From: Amorphophallus konjac
Lineage: Eukaryota; Streptophyta; Magnoliopsida; Alismatales; Araceae
Direction of reading: 5' to 3'
DNA: 64,000 bases
NCBI GenBank assembly: GCA_022559845.1
Contig: CM040128.1
Span: 224,177,643-224,241,642 of the forward strand
Each line of letters begins with the position of its first letter. The first letter of the stretch is position 1. The notes beneath the pieces are model-generated. The model was not told the origin of the DNA and searched no databases. It saw nothing but the letters and a program-made list of their open reading frames with translations. The translations under genes were made by a program, and so were the position numbers. Shown piece by piece: positions 9,840-21,262 of the stretch.

Positions 9840-11700
9840 TGTTTGCGATGGGTTTATTTTTTCTTATTATTTTATGTATATATATATATATATATATATG
9901 TATTATTTCACATGTCGATCAACCAATTAACTAACTGGTAATTAACTGACTGATTGACGTCGCGGGCGTGCCAGTCACGTACGTGACAACTTTATTATGC
10001 GCTCATCTTGACCTGTATCGAGCGAGAGTGAGGTTCGGTCGGGACCAACAGTCCGCCATACCATAAAGGCTATGGCGTTAATTACATCCCCGCGAGGAGG
10101 GAACACCTTTGATTAATTGCCGAGATAGTGGGCTGTCGAGGTCGGAATAAAAGATACGATGTTATGAACATGACAAGATCACGTGAGATGCATCTATCTA
10201 TCATGCAAGAGAGGCATGGTTTATTAAATCAATGACCCTCGATACAGGGCGGAGGACGTAGGTCCGAAGACCACCATTGCACGTAGCGGAGACTTCCGAT
10301 CGGGCGTAACCCGGCCTTCCGTCGGTGCCATTTGATATACTTGAGGATCTATGCAAGCATGTATGCATGATGATGATAACTATGCTAAGCATGGCAACAG
10401 AATTATGAAAGTAAGCAGTGATCAATCACGTCTGTTAATCTCCGCCAAGTGAGGCAAGGATAGTAGCACAAACCTGATAGTAAAACGATTCGGATCCGAA
10501 CGTCACTTATCTTATTCAGTTTATTAGGATTCATTAATTCCGGCCACGGGAGACGAAGGTCAGCCCGAGGGTGGGTGAATGATTAAAACAATATCAGGGC
10601 TTAAAACGAATGCAGCCACGCGTAGGGGTAGGGTTCCCCGGTGCGGCCAAACGTGGGCAAACAGAACTAATCCGGCGCGGCCAGACGTATGTAAAAGGGC
10701 TAAACCGGTGCGGCCAAAACGTAGGTAAACGGACTAAACCGGCGCGGCCATGGACAACTGCTAGCCCGGCATGAAGGCCCTGGGGCGCGCCGATTTAGGG
10801 AGCATCGGGAACGGGGCAACCAGCACGAAGAAGAAAATGAGTCTTATGTTGATACGGCGCGGTAGGGTACCGCGCCGTATTAGGGCGCGCCGGGTTCGGG
10901 CCGCGCCATTTTAGTCAATTTTAGAAGAAATTCATAGTATTTTGGTTCATTCAAGATCCTTATGATAGTTTCAAGTCAACCAGACCGATTACTTGTTTGA
11001 TTGAAGTCCAAGATCCCTCGGAAATGATGCAGTAAGTCAGTGCGAGGTTCACACTCGAGCACTGAGTTGATTGGGTTCAGAATGAACATTGGATTACGGC
11101 TTAATTATTCTGAGTCTGCCCAAAATTGGGCAGCATCTCCTCTGAACATGGACATTTGCAGGGGAGGAACGGGGTCATACCCACTTGTGGAGTAAGCCCC
11201 TAAACCGCCGGTCTGCACAATGGCAGCCAGCAAACTCCCAACGGATAGGGTACCCCGAGGACTAGCCTGTGAGGGGCACCAAGGCTCCGTGGGTGAGGAT
11301 AGAGGGATGAGGCCACTGATAGTGGGAGCGGCACCCCGAGGGCTAGCCTATGAGGGGTGGGCAACCCACAGCCTATGACACATCCCTTGGAGGGACCGAC
11401 CATTAAGAGAGTGAAGCTCCGAGGGCTAGCCTACTAGGAGCACACATCCCTTGGCCTCTATCGGGTCTCCAGATTGTTGGGGCTAAGCTTGTTAGGCTAG
11501 GACCCCTGTTATTATCTGCTGTGGCCGGAAGCATCTACCATCGAGAGGTAGAGCCCTCGATCACCCAGCAGTTCTGTGAAGCAATGGGGAATGTCCCCCT
11601 CCCCAGGCGATTAAGATGGAATGAAAGAATCTCAGAACGGTTCAACTGACCACGATGCAGAAGGGTAGTCAATGCACAGATGAGATGAGCCAATCGTAGA
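9840..11700 (-). repeat. Tat 3' LTR, segment 1
   Basis: Matches 53724-55593 of the right LTR. It includes a (TA)n microsatellite near 9868-9900 that differs in length between copies, a cluster of CGGCGCGG/GGCGCGCC motifs at about 10610-10910, a perfect 13-bp inverted repeat at 10852-10880, and three similar hairpins at 11253-11441. It is interrupted at 11700 by the solo LTR. Confidence 0.9.
10852..10880. repeat. Perfect 13-bp inverted repeat in Tat LTR
   Basis: The arms ATACGGCGCGGTA and TACCGCGCCGTAT are separated by GGG. The right LTR has the identical structure at 54744-54772. By the LTR layout it lies in the transcribed leader of the element. Confidence 0.85.
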
Positions 11701-11927
11701 TGTTGTGTCCCTAAAGTCATTTGAGTCATTCTGTGGTCACTTGGGTCATTCGACGTCATTCTATGGTCATATGCATTCTGTGGTATTCTTGGTTTTGATA
11801 ATGGCTAAACACTATTAGTCATTGTTGTTTTTCACTCTTATATGACTGATATATGTGCTGTTGTGTTCATGACAGATATGCAAATGAATGGACAAGTGAA
11901 AGCTCAATGTTGCGCCCTCACACGCGG

Positions 11928-12252
11928 ATCGACCTGCGCGGTCAGGTCGCGCCGATCGACCGCCAGCATAGGGGCGATGCCACAAACATGCACGGGCTGC
12001 TAAAGGACTTAAGCGGCGGAGCTAAGATAGATAACGGACCAACCCGGGAAAATATGGGTTCTGCCCAGCTGGCGGTCGACCGCCAGCACAGGGGCGGTCG
12101 ACCGCCCCAGCCAGCATCCGCCAGTCTGCAGTCTTTCAGCTGGCGGTCGACCGCCAGCCAGTGGCGGTCGACCGAAATTCCCAGGGATCACCCGAATGCA
12201 AGTTTTACAGTAGCGGTCGACCGCCAGGAGGTGCAGGTCGACCGCCAGCCCC
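11928..12252 (+). repeat. Cluster of GGCGGTCGACCGCC palindromes in the solo LTR
   Basis: Six GTCGAC cores (about 12075, 12101, 12145, 12167, 12214 and 12236), several within the 14-bp palindrome GGCGGTCGACCGCC flanked by CTG/CAG, plus two ATCGAC variants upstream (about 11928 and 11955). The cluster ends 135 bp before the TATA box. Confidence 0.85.
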
Positions 12253-12385
12253 GAGCCTTCAATGTTGACTTTGTTTCCAACTTCAAAAAGGGCCATTCAA
12301 CATGGATTTGTTTAATCCAAAAGTCACCTAAACACCCACAAATTGTGGATCTGGTCTGAGGCTTGTCTATAGACCATTCAAGGTC

Positions 12386-12392
12386 TATAAAA
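12386..12392 (+). promoter_or_regulatory. TATA box of the solo LTR
   Basis: TATAAAA lies in a CTATAAAATCAATAC context. A perfect 7-bp hairpin (GAGGGTT/AACCCTC, 12402-12418) follows near the expected transcript start. Confidence 0.6.
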
Positions 12393-13282
12393 TCAATACA
12401 AGAGGGTTGGAAACCCTCATGCTTCAAGGCTTCAAGGGAGATCAAGGGAGCTCACTTTCGAGGTACTATAGCACCTTCATGAACAGTGTTTCGGGAGGAA
12501 GTTCTTCATCCATTCCAAGGCATTCAAGTCCAGATCTGAAGCCATCTCAACCTCCAAGGAAGAAGAAGGAATCAAGGCTCTCAAGGGTGATCTAAGCTGC
12601 ATTCTACATCTTCTACATCCTCTTCATCGACTCAAGAAGATCAAAAGGAAGATTGAAGCTACATCCATCGCCTTCTTCATCAACTAGAAGAGGTTCAAGG
12701 AAGATCATCCCGCAAGAAAGAAGACACCGTCAAAGCATCCGATTCAAGCTTCTGCAACTGAGACAAGATTCTTTTCTTTGAGCATACTCTATATCTTGTT
12801 TGAGTGATTTCATATTTGTTCTCTTTTTCATTTCATACAAACAATTGAATCTGAGAATCGTCCCTACCGGTGGTTAGTAGGAAGGCAATCTGAGGTTGTC
12901 CGATCTGCGTTGTTGACGTCCCTACCAGGTGGTTAGTTGGAAGGCAATCGGTGGTCTTTCCGATTTGCGATTCAGTGCGTGGCACTAGTGGAGCCTTATC
13001 GGATTTGGTGAGGGGTGGACGTAGGACTGGGGATTCAGTCTGAACCACCTTAAAATCTCGTGTGTTGTGGTTTGTTTGTGTGATTGTTTCGTTCTAAATA
13101 CATGCTTAGGTTCGAATTGATATATTAGTAATCATCTTGCTATGCAAATCGTTGTGTCCTTCGTTTAGCTAGTTATATTCCACTGCAATTTATCTCATCT
13201 AGCTATATAGAGGGTTACATTACGAAAAGAGGGGCAGATCTATTCACCCCTCCCCTCTAGATCCGCTGTCCACTACACAACA

Positions 13283-13962
13283 GTAGAAGCATATGCTCGA
13301 ACAACTAGGACGCAACATTCAGGCGATGGATCCTGCCAGCCCAAAGGTGACTCCCACCTCGCGAGCAACAGAGCAGTACGAAGGGAGGAGTTAATGGGAG
13401 TTGGACCCTCGATACCACGGCGGGAAGAAGCATGCGCATGAGCACAGCTCTGTCCATGGAGGGGATACAAAGACCCTTAAAACAAACATGGAAGCGGTCG
13501 ATGGGACAGACCCGGGGAGGGGTCGTTTCTGTAGCCCGCGATGCTTCGGGGCATGATCGAGACTCGAGGAAACCGGAGTTGGGAACCACGCGCGGAAGAA
13601 CTCATACATATGTATTGACATAGATAGAGAAGGGGAATAAGATTCGAGCATTCATTCGACCTATTGGTCCACGCATCTATATAGATATCACCACCTAGTA
13701 GACGGGGATGGACTAACATTTACATTACAAATTCGGTGCCGGCATCGTCGCTCGGTCGCCGTTCATCAGTTGCAGAGGCAGAGGATGCGCAGAGGAAGAA
13801 AAATGAAAAAAACATATGGCGAGGAGGGGGGAGGATTGGCTCATATCATCTCCATCCTTCACCCCTCTCGCATACATTCGTCAGAGAGAAAGCAAAGAAG
13901 CGGAGTCGAAGAACCACGACTCGGGCACCCACCTGTTCTAGAAAATAGAGTGTCGGAACGCC
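13283..13962 (-). repeat. Tat 3' LTR, segment 2
   Basis: Continues segment 1 after the second GTAGA copy and matches right-LTR positions 55589 to 56269 or so. It is cut at 13962 by Sirevirus B, with ACGCC as left target copy. Confidence 0.9.
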
Positions 13963-14215
13963 TGTTGGGTTAGATGGACGCAGTCTATCTCCACTAAGTG
14001 TGGATCTAGAGGGGGGTGAATAGATCAACTTGCCTAATTTAAAACTATTGTAAGTTCTAGAGCGGAATTTAGGCAAGCATCAATAAAGCTAAATGAAAAG
14101 TGCTAAGCAAAAGGTAGAAAGCTAGACATGAGCATAAGCGATGCAATCAAACAAGCTAAGCAAGAAATTCCCATCGCACACAGATCACACAAACACACTG
14201 CACACACAGTTTTTA

Positions 14216-14450
14216 GGTGGTTCGGTCAACGACCTACGTCCACCCTACACTCAACCGAGTATGGCTTCCTGCTGCGCAGCACAGCTTGCGTCCGCTGGGC
14301 TTTACAGCTTGGCCAAACAACCCGCTGATACACAGCTTCGCTGGGCACTACAGCTTGCCCACCAGAGGATCTGATCCTCTGCAACCGCTGGGGAAATACA
14401 GCTTAACCCGTCCAGTGGAGACCACCACTGCAAGACCGCTGACACACAGC
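14216..14450 (-). other. Leader hairpins of Sirevirus B (reduced train)
   Basis: On the plus strand: GGTC/GACC (14224-14234) next to GGTGGTTC and TACGTCCACCC, ACTC/GAGT near 14249, CAGC/GCTG around a TTC loop near 14335, CAGAGGAT/ATCCTCTG with loop CTG (about 14362-14381), and CAGTGG/CCACTG (about 14413-14431). There are fewer and less regular stems than in A, C and D. Confidence 0.5.
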
Positions 14451-14771
14451 TTGAAGAAACAGCATTCGGAAATGAAAGACAGAATCAAAATGAAAAATAA
14501 AAACCCAAAAGTAATGTAGCTCTTAAAGAGCAAAGCTCAGATCTGGTTTTGAACCACGAGACTGAGATACAAACACTCTCACTCTCGATCAGCTCTCTCT
14601 CACCTCACTCTCTCTCAATCTCTTCCTCTCTCTTTTTCTCCTTCTCTATTTCTTCTTCTTCTTCTCTGTATCTTCTTCTTCTCTCTTTTCTCTCTGTGGA
14701 TCGAAACCTCACTATTGTATAGACTTTCTCTTCTTTTCTTTCGATCAGCTTCTTCTGTGGAAGAAGACTTG

Positions 14772-14976
14772 TTTATATAGCAACAACAGCAGCAGGCGTG
14801 TGCTCTCCACGTTTCCCGCCCAGCAATTTGGACCACGTGGCAGCATGCAATGGAGTGTCAGTACATGTGTCCTCATCTAGATACCTTATCCTTTTCGGAT
14901 CACGAGCCAGGTACCTGGGATCACGTGCCCCTCATTAGCTTCTTCAGTCCGATGTATAGAGTTCTCCGTTCACGTG
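14772..14976 (-). promoter_or_regulatory. TATA box and three G-boxes of Sirevirus B
   Basis: The minus strand reads CTATATAAAC at 14771-14780. CACGTG hexamers, the G-box/ABRE core bound by plant bZIP and bHLH factors, lie at 14834-14839, 14922-14927 and 14971-14976, within about 200 bp upstream in element orientation. Confidence 0.55.
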
Positions 14977-15285
14977 CTCAAAGTCATCAATCTGACTTGC
15001 TACGTCGACGCTTTCACTCAATGGCGTTAACGTAGTGAGGCATTCCAGTAGCCATTAGCCTCGTTTCTTTAGCTGCCGCGTCGACGCTGCTTGCTTGTGG
15101 CGTTGACGCAGTGGAATAGCCTGTGAAGATGAATGCTTCTTCAACTGCTGCGTCGACGCTGCTTGCTTGTGGCGTTGACGCAGTGGAAGATATCGCATGC
15201 TTCGTCTACTGATGCATGGATGCTTTAAGCTCCAGGCGTCGACCCTGTCCCTTCAGCAACAAGAATAAAGACATAAGATTTAAGT

Positions 15286-16210
15286 ATGTACATTGTATTG
15301 TATATACATCGTTGTATAGACTTGTAAAGGTAGAATGCAACGTACAGACTTGCCCAAAGTGTTGACTTCAACAAGGGAGGCAACGGCTGTATAGACTTTA
15401 AATCCTAGTGGCATTGTATAGACATAATGCACTTAAAGGCTTCATGCGAAGGAAAGCATTGTATATACTTGAGGAGTTGACGCTGCATGAAGGATGAGTT
15501 GATGCTGCATGAAGCATGGACAGTGTACAGACTTTGCCCACTTATGGACTTCATGTTATGCAAGCGAATGTGAAGACTTCAGTGTATAGACTTGAAAGTC
15601 TTGAAGCCAATATGTATGGACTCGAGCAAACTAAAGGGCTGTATAGACAACAACTCTGCACACCGAATGTATGGACTTCAAGTGTGAAGACCATTGTAGA
15701 GACTATGGTTTCGAAGACAGTGTGCAGACTTGCTGTAACAGTCTGATGTACAAACTTCATGAAGCTCTAGACATTGAATGCTGTACAGACTTGCCCTAAT
15801 GCCTGAGACACTGGACTCTGTACAGACTTTGAGCGATGTGTGGACTTGAAGCTCCTGAAGCAGTGTACAGACTTCAAAGATTACTGTTGATGTGCAATCT
15901 TTGGGGACATGAAGCGATGTACAGACTTCAAGGAAGTTGGCAAGTCAATGTACAGACTTGATGAAACGAAGCCAATGTACAGAGTTGAGTGTAGCTAAAG
16001 CCTTGATCGTAGGACTAGGCTGGACTGTATAGACTTCAGGCTTCAGAATCGAATGTTCAAACTTCGCCTAAGACACGTAGGGAAAAGACCCCAGTGTATA
16101 GACTTTGCCTTGAGTGAAAACTAATTGATGAATGTATAGACTTTAGTGTGTGAAGGCTACAGTGAATGAGTGTATACATTTCACCAGATCAAGGGCAATT
16201 CGGATGTACA
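15286..16210 (-). repeat. U3 array of TGTAYAGACTT (element sense GTCTRTACA), Sirevirus B
   Basis: Dozens of copies of TGTACAGACTT or TGTATAGACTT and one-base variants, irregularly spaced by 20-50 bp. The matching array in the truncated LTR is at 19890-20815. In element orientation the motif reads AAGTCTRTACA, the same as in A and D. Confidence 0.9.
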
Positions 16211-16234
16211 GACTCTGAGGTTCAAAGCCAACGG

Positions 16235-16542
16235 TGCGTTGACGCTGTAACATGATGCGTTGACGCTGTGCACACATAATCAATTTAATTGAGATGCAGT
16301 GTGAGGACTTATGCGTTGACGCTGTAACATGATGCATTGACGCTGTGCACACTTAATCAATTTAATTGAGATGCAGTGTGTGGACTTATGCGTTGACGCT
16401 GTAACATGATGCGTTGAAGCTGTGCACACTTAATCAATTTAATTGAGATGCAGTGTGTGGACTTATGCGTTGACGATGTAACATGATGCGTTGACGCTGT
16501 GCACACTTAATCAATTTAATTGAGATGCAGTGTGTGGACTTA
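16235..16542 (-). repeat. 77-bp tandem repeat, four copies
   Basis: Copies start at 16235, 16312, 16389 and 16466. Each holds two TGCGTTGACGCTGT blocks and the string AATCAATTTAATTGAGATG. The truncated LTR has three full copies (20838, 20915, 20992), with an extra partial block in the last one. GCGTTGACGC is one transition from the GCGTCGACGC palindrome found elsewhere in the same LTR. Confidence 0.85.
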
Positions 16543-16707
16543 TGACAGTAAGAATTGTAGACAGCAGTGTATTAAAAGCAAAGAACACATAGTCAATCTG
16601 ATGGAGTAATTTCATCAAATCAAACTCAGTTGCCAATCAATCAAAACAATGGTGTTGCCAAAGAATAGAGCAAGTGTCAACATCATCAACATAGAGGGGT
16701 CACAACA

Positions 16708-18232
16708 ATCTCCCCCTTTTTGATGATGGCAACCCCATATGAAGTAGAGTAGCAACAACCTGTCATAAATATATATGTTTGATGAAAGACATGATGTGTT
16801 ATGCAGATTGACATGCAGATGCTATGAATGCATGCAACTCACTGCCTCAAACTCTCCCACTAGACATCCCCTAGACGATATTCTCCCCCTTTGCCATCAA
16901 CAAAGAGGAGGGAAAAAATAAATACAATGAAGGAATTAAGAGAAGAACTGACTGGCATTCTGAACAGGTAGTTCATGAATAAGCATTCTAAAGTATAGAG
17001 TCTTCAGTTATATGAAGTTAGAAACTGCTGTCAGAAAGAGGTCTGGTTTAAAGATGATAAAATTTGGAGTTCATGCACTACAAGCAATAGATAAGTTCAC
17101 TGTGCATGATAAGACAATAAACCAGAATCACATTTGCATGAAAGATTCAGTTTCATGATATCTTACTTTCATAGTCTAAGAAAATTTGAGAGAACCCAAG
17201 TCATGTATTGAAACTAAACAAATTGACATTCATGAACTTTTCTTTTGAGGGAGCAGCATTATCAATATTAGATCATTTTGAGCATTCAGGTACCACAAGT
17301 CTTTCTGCTTAAGGGTATACGTTTATAAGACGCCAATACCCCTAGATACTCAACAAGATGGACCATGCTGCCTATGATCAAATTCAACAGAGCTGAGTTA
17401 CACCTTTTTGTGTGAGGGTACACGTTTATCAGACGCCAGTTACCCCCAGGTACTCAGTGAAACCAGCCTGCTGTTTTGAACATTTTAAACAGAGATAGCT
17501 GATACACTTCATGCCATGAGTGTTGTCCACTTCTTTGATGGATCACTCAGTTTCTCAGTGATTACCAGTCATTGCTCTGCCAATATATATGTTTTCAATG
17601 ATTCTCAATATTTTTCAGTATCTTTCTTAGCTGTCCTTTTTATGTTTCAGAATGACTTGTTTAAGAACAATACACATACTTAATCTCTCCGACATGATTT
17701 CAGATGAGTTTTCAGATTTCAGATATGAATAGCTTTGTCTGACATGAAATAAGAAAGAGGTTGAGAGTTTTATCAATTTTCAACTTACTTATATACTGAT
17801 TGCAATCTTTAAACTCCAACCATTATAAGATTTAAACCATTACATCAGTCTTTGAACAATTCGAATTCTTATAAATGAAGAAGTCCATTCTCTACTGCTT
17901 AGAAATCAGAACTGACCAACAGATTGCCATAATGTCAGAGACAAGTATTCAGAGTTAAAGGTTGAATGACTTCAAGAAAGTTGAAGCCACTCTGATTTTC
18001 TTAGCAATACTCCCCCTGTCTATATGCATGCAGCATGGCAAGAATTAATTGAGAGAGAGCTTATGCATAGGTCATGAATGAATGATATGCAAAGACATGC
18101 AAAGACACAACAAGCTCCCCCTGAATATATGCAATGCAGGACAGTTCTACATCCACATTCACATCCACATGATTTATTCAAGCAATCAAAAATAAGTCCA
18201 CATCAGAGATTTTATTCACAGCAATTAAACAA
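16708..18232 (-). other. Polypurine tract and 3' non-coding interior of Sirevirus B
   Basis: The polypurine tract is at 16708-16722 (minus strand AAAAAGGGGGAGAT next to the LTR). Further CTCCCCCT tracts lie near 16881, 18011 and 18114. A similar 45-bp block occurs twice (about 17310-17353 and 17411-17457; GGGTA(T/C)ACGTTTAT). No protein domain was found. Confidence 0.7.
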
Positions 18233-19870
18233 TCATTCATCATGCTGAAATTTACATAAGCCAAGTTCTCTTCTAAGAAACTTAAAATTTTCATTCCCAA
18301 GAGGCTTAGTAAAAATGTCAGCAATTTGTTTTTCAGTTTCTATGAAGTTCATTTCAATCTCCTTTTTATTTACAGCATCTCTAAGAAAATGATGTTTTAT
18401 CTCTATATGCTTAGTCCTAGAATGGTGAACAGGATTTTTAGCAAGGCAAATATCACTAGTATTATCACATAAAAGTGGAATGCATCCCAGATTTATCTGA
18501 TAATCAGCCAGTTGGTGCTTAATCCAAAGTACTCGGGCTGCACAATTGCATGCTGCAACATACTCAGCTTCAACTGTGGATAATGCTACAGTGTGTTGCT
18601 TCTTAGATGCCCAAGACACTAGACAACCACCAAGGAATTGACAGTAGCCACTGGTGCTTTTTCTATCTACTCGACACCCAACATAGTCTGCATCAGTGTA
18701 GGCTAGAAGCTCTAACTCACACTTAGCAGGATACCAGAGACCTAGTTCTTGGGTGCCTAGTAAATACCTAAAAATTCTTTTCACAGCCTTAAAGTGATTT
18801 TCTTTAGGACTGGCCTGAAATCTAGAGCATAAACACACAGCAAATTGTATATCAGGCCTAGATGCTGTAAGATAGAGAAGAGATCCAATCATACCTCTGT
18901 ATAGCCTTTGGTCCACAGGTTTACCTTTAGAGTCTTCATCCAAACTGGTTGATGTACCCATTGGAGTAGCTATTTCCTTGAGGTTGTCCATTTTGTACTT
19001 CTTCAATAAGTTCTTTACATACTTGGACTGAGAGATGAAGATGCCATCTTCTGTTTGTGTAACCTGCAGTCCAAGAAATAGTTTGAGCTCACCCATTGAG
19101 CTCATTTCAAATTCATCAGTCATTATTTGAGAGAATTCCTCACACAATTTGGGGTTAGTTGACCCAAACACAATGTCATCCACATAAATCTGAATGATAA
19201 GACTATCTGGATAGCTTACCTTGGTAAACAATGTTTGATCCACTATACCTCTTGTGAAGTTCTTGTCGGTGAGAAATTTGCTCAACCTGTCATACCAAGC
19301 TCTAGGAGCTTGCTTTAACCCATAGAGAGCTTTACTGAGCTTGTAAACATGATTAGGGAAATCTAAACATTCAAACCCAGGAGGCTGTCTCACATATACA
19401 TCCTCATTAATTTCCCCATTTAGAAAAGCAGATTTCACATCCATCTGCTGAAGGTTTATTCCTAGGGAACATGCATAAGCCAATAAAATTCTTATTGCTT
19501 CTAATCTAGCTACAGGGGCAAAAGACTCTTCAAAGTCTATTCCAAATTCCTGATTGTACCCCTGAGCTACAAGTCTGGCTTTATTTTTAATAACATTCCC
19601 CGCTTCATCAGTTTTATTTCTAAATACCCATTTAGTCCCTATGACTGTTTCATGATCAGGAGGTGGAACCAAATGTCACACCTTATTCCTGTCAAACTGA
19701 TTGAGCTCCTCATGCATGGCATTAATCCAATGCACATCTTGGAGAGCACAGTCAATGGACTTGGGTTCTATGTTTGATACAAAAGCATACGCATTCAGTT
19801 CATGTTGAATTCTTAATTGGCCTCCAGTCCTAGGGGGGTCATGCATATTTCCAATAACATTATCTACAGG
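18233..19870 (-). pseudogene. pol: Sirevirus B pol remnant: reverse transcriptase and RNase H
   Basis: The minus-strand frame is continuous from the deletion point near 19870 to the stop at 18233. The only break is an in-frame TGA at about 19676, where a Trp codon would fit. The RT domain shows [42 protein letters not shown] and the catalytic YVDDIVFGS. RNase H follows, with [33 protein letters not shown] and the terminal IADIFTKPL. These are the copia RT and RNase H that copy the genomic RNA into DNA. Gag, protease and integrase are deleted, and the sequence upstream of RT (near FVSNIEPKSI) is the usual linker. Among the pol genes in this window it is the least damaged, but it cannot act alone. 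Confidence 0.9.
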
Positions 19871-21262
19871 AAAGACATAAGATTTAAGTATGTACATTGT
19901 ATTGTATATACATCGTTGTATATACTTGTAAAGGCAGAATGCAACGTACAGACTTGCCCAAAGTGTTGACTTCAACAAGGGTGGCAACGGCTGTATAGAC
20001 TTTAAATCCTAGTGGCATTGTATAGACATAATGCACTTAAAGGCTTCATGCGAAGGAAAGCATTGTATATACTTGAGGAGTTGACGCTGCATGAAGGATG
20101 AGTTGACGCTGCATGAAGCATGGACAGTGTACAGACTTTGCCCACTTATGGACTTCATGTTATGCAAGCGAATGTGAAGACTTCAGTGTATAGACTTGAA
20201 AGTCTTGAAGCCAATATGTATGGACTCGAGCAAACTAAAGGGCTGTATAGACAACAACTCTGCACACCGAATGTATGGACTTCAAGTGTGAAGACCATTG
20301 TAGAGACTATGGTTTCGAAGACAGTGTGCAGACTTGCTGTAATAGTCTGATGTACAAACTTCATGAAGCTCTAGACATTGAATGTTGTACAGACTTGCCC
20401 TAATGCCTGAGACACTGGACTCTGTATAGACTTTGAGCGATGTGTGGACTTGAAGCTCCTGAAGCAGTGTACAGACTTCAAAGATTATTGTTGATGTGCA
20501 ATCTTTGGGGACATGAAGCGATGTACAGACTTCAAGGAAGTTGGCAAGTCAATGTACAGACTTGATGAAATGAAGCCAATGTATAGAGTTGAGTGTAGCT
20601 AAAGCCTTGATCGTAGGACTAGGCTGGACTGTATAGACTTCAGGCTTCAGAATCGAATGTTCAGACTTCGCCTAGGACACGTAGGGAAAAGATCCAGTGT
20701 ATAGACTTTGCCTTGAGTGAAAAGTAATTGATGAATGTATAGACTTTAGTGTGTGAAGGCTACAGTGAATGAGTGTATACATTTCACCAGATCAAGGGCA
20801 ATTCGGATGTACAGACTCTGAGGTTCAAAGCCAACGGTGCGTTGACGCTGTAACATGATGCGTTGACGCTGTGCACACATAATCAATTTAATTGAGATGC
20901 AGTGTGAGGACTTATGCGTTGACGCTGTAACATGATGCGTTGACGCTGTGCACACTAAATCAATTTAATTGAGATGCAGTGTGTGGACTTATGCGTTGAC
21001 GCTGTAACATGATGCGTTGACGCTGTGACGCTGTAACATGATGCGTTGACGCTGTGCACACTTAATCAATTTAATTAAGATGCAGTGTGTGGACTTATGA
21101 CAGTAAGAATTGCAGACAGCAGTGTATTAAAAGCAAAGAACACATAGTCAATCTGATGGAGCAATTTCATCAAATCAAACTCAGTTGCCAATCAATCAAA
21201 ACAATGGTGTTGCCAAAGAATAGAGCAAGTGTCAACATCATCAACATAGAGGGGTCACAACA
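19871..21262 (-). repeat. Truncated 5' LTR of Sirevirus B
   Basis: 1392 bp matching 15267-16707 with few differences. Only U3 sequence is present, so the copy lacks a TATA box, leader and U5. Confidence 0.9.

Larger units (their letters stand above)
11701..13282 (+). mobile_element. Solo Sirevirus LTR in the Tat 3' LTR
   Basis: 1582 bp running TGTTGTGTCC to CACTACACAACA, flanked by the perfect target duplication GTAGA (11696-11700 and 13283-13287). It has a TATA box at 12386-12392, the Sirevirus U5 end (GATCTATTCACCCC and CCCTCTAGATCC at 13229-13264) and the GGGTGGACGTAG ... GAACCACC module (13014-13049). It has no interior, so it is best explained by LTR-LTR recombination of a complete element. 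The family differs from A-D. Confidence 0.9.
13963..16707 (-). repeat. 3' LTR of Sirevirus B
   Basis: 2745 bp. In element orientation it runs from U3 (77-bp tandem repeats, GTCTRTACA array, GCGTCGACGC palindromes, G-boxes, TATA at 14772-14779) to leader and U5 (GGATCTAGAGGGGGGTGAATAG on the plus strand near 14000). A CT-rich microsatellite-like tract spans 14570-14715. Confidence 0.9.
13963..21262 (-). mobile_element. Sirevirus B, internally deleted, in the Tat 3' LTR
   Basis: TGTTGGGTT to CACAACA, with target copies ACGCC (13958-13962) and ATGCC (21263-21267), one transition apart. On the minus strand only part of the 5' LTR, the RT/RNase H end of pol, a non-coding stretch, the polypurine tract and a complete 3' LTR remain. 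The deletion joins the middle of the 5' LTR (homology stops at 19871, matching 15267 in the other LTR) to pol. It removed the TATA box, leader, primer site, gag, protease and integrase. Confidence 0.9.

Noticed and set aside
13432..13623. Short conserved-looking frames in the Tat LTR (also at 55725-55928)
   Set aside because: Conserved between copies only because the LTRs are duplicates. No domain, and open on both strands.
14570..14715. CT-rich tract as a regulatory GAGA element
   Set aside because: A simple microsatellite-like run in the LTR leader; D has a similar one (61080-61260), but there is no evidence for a function.
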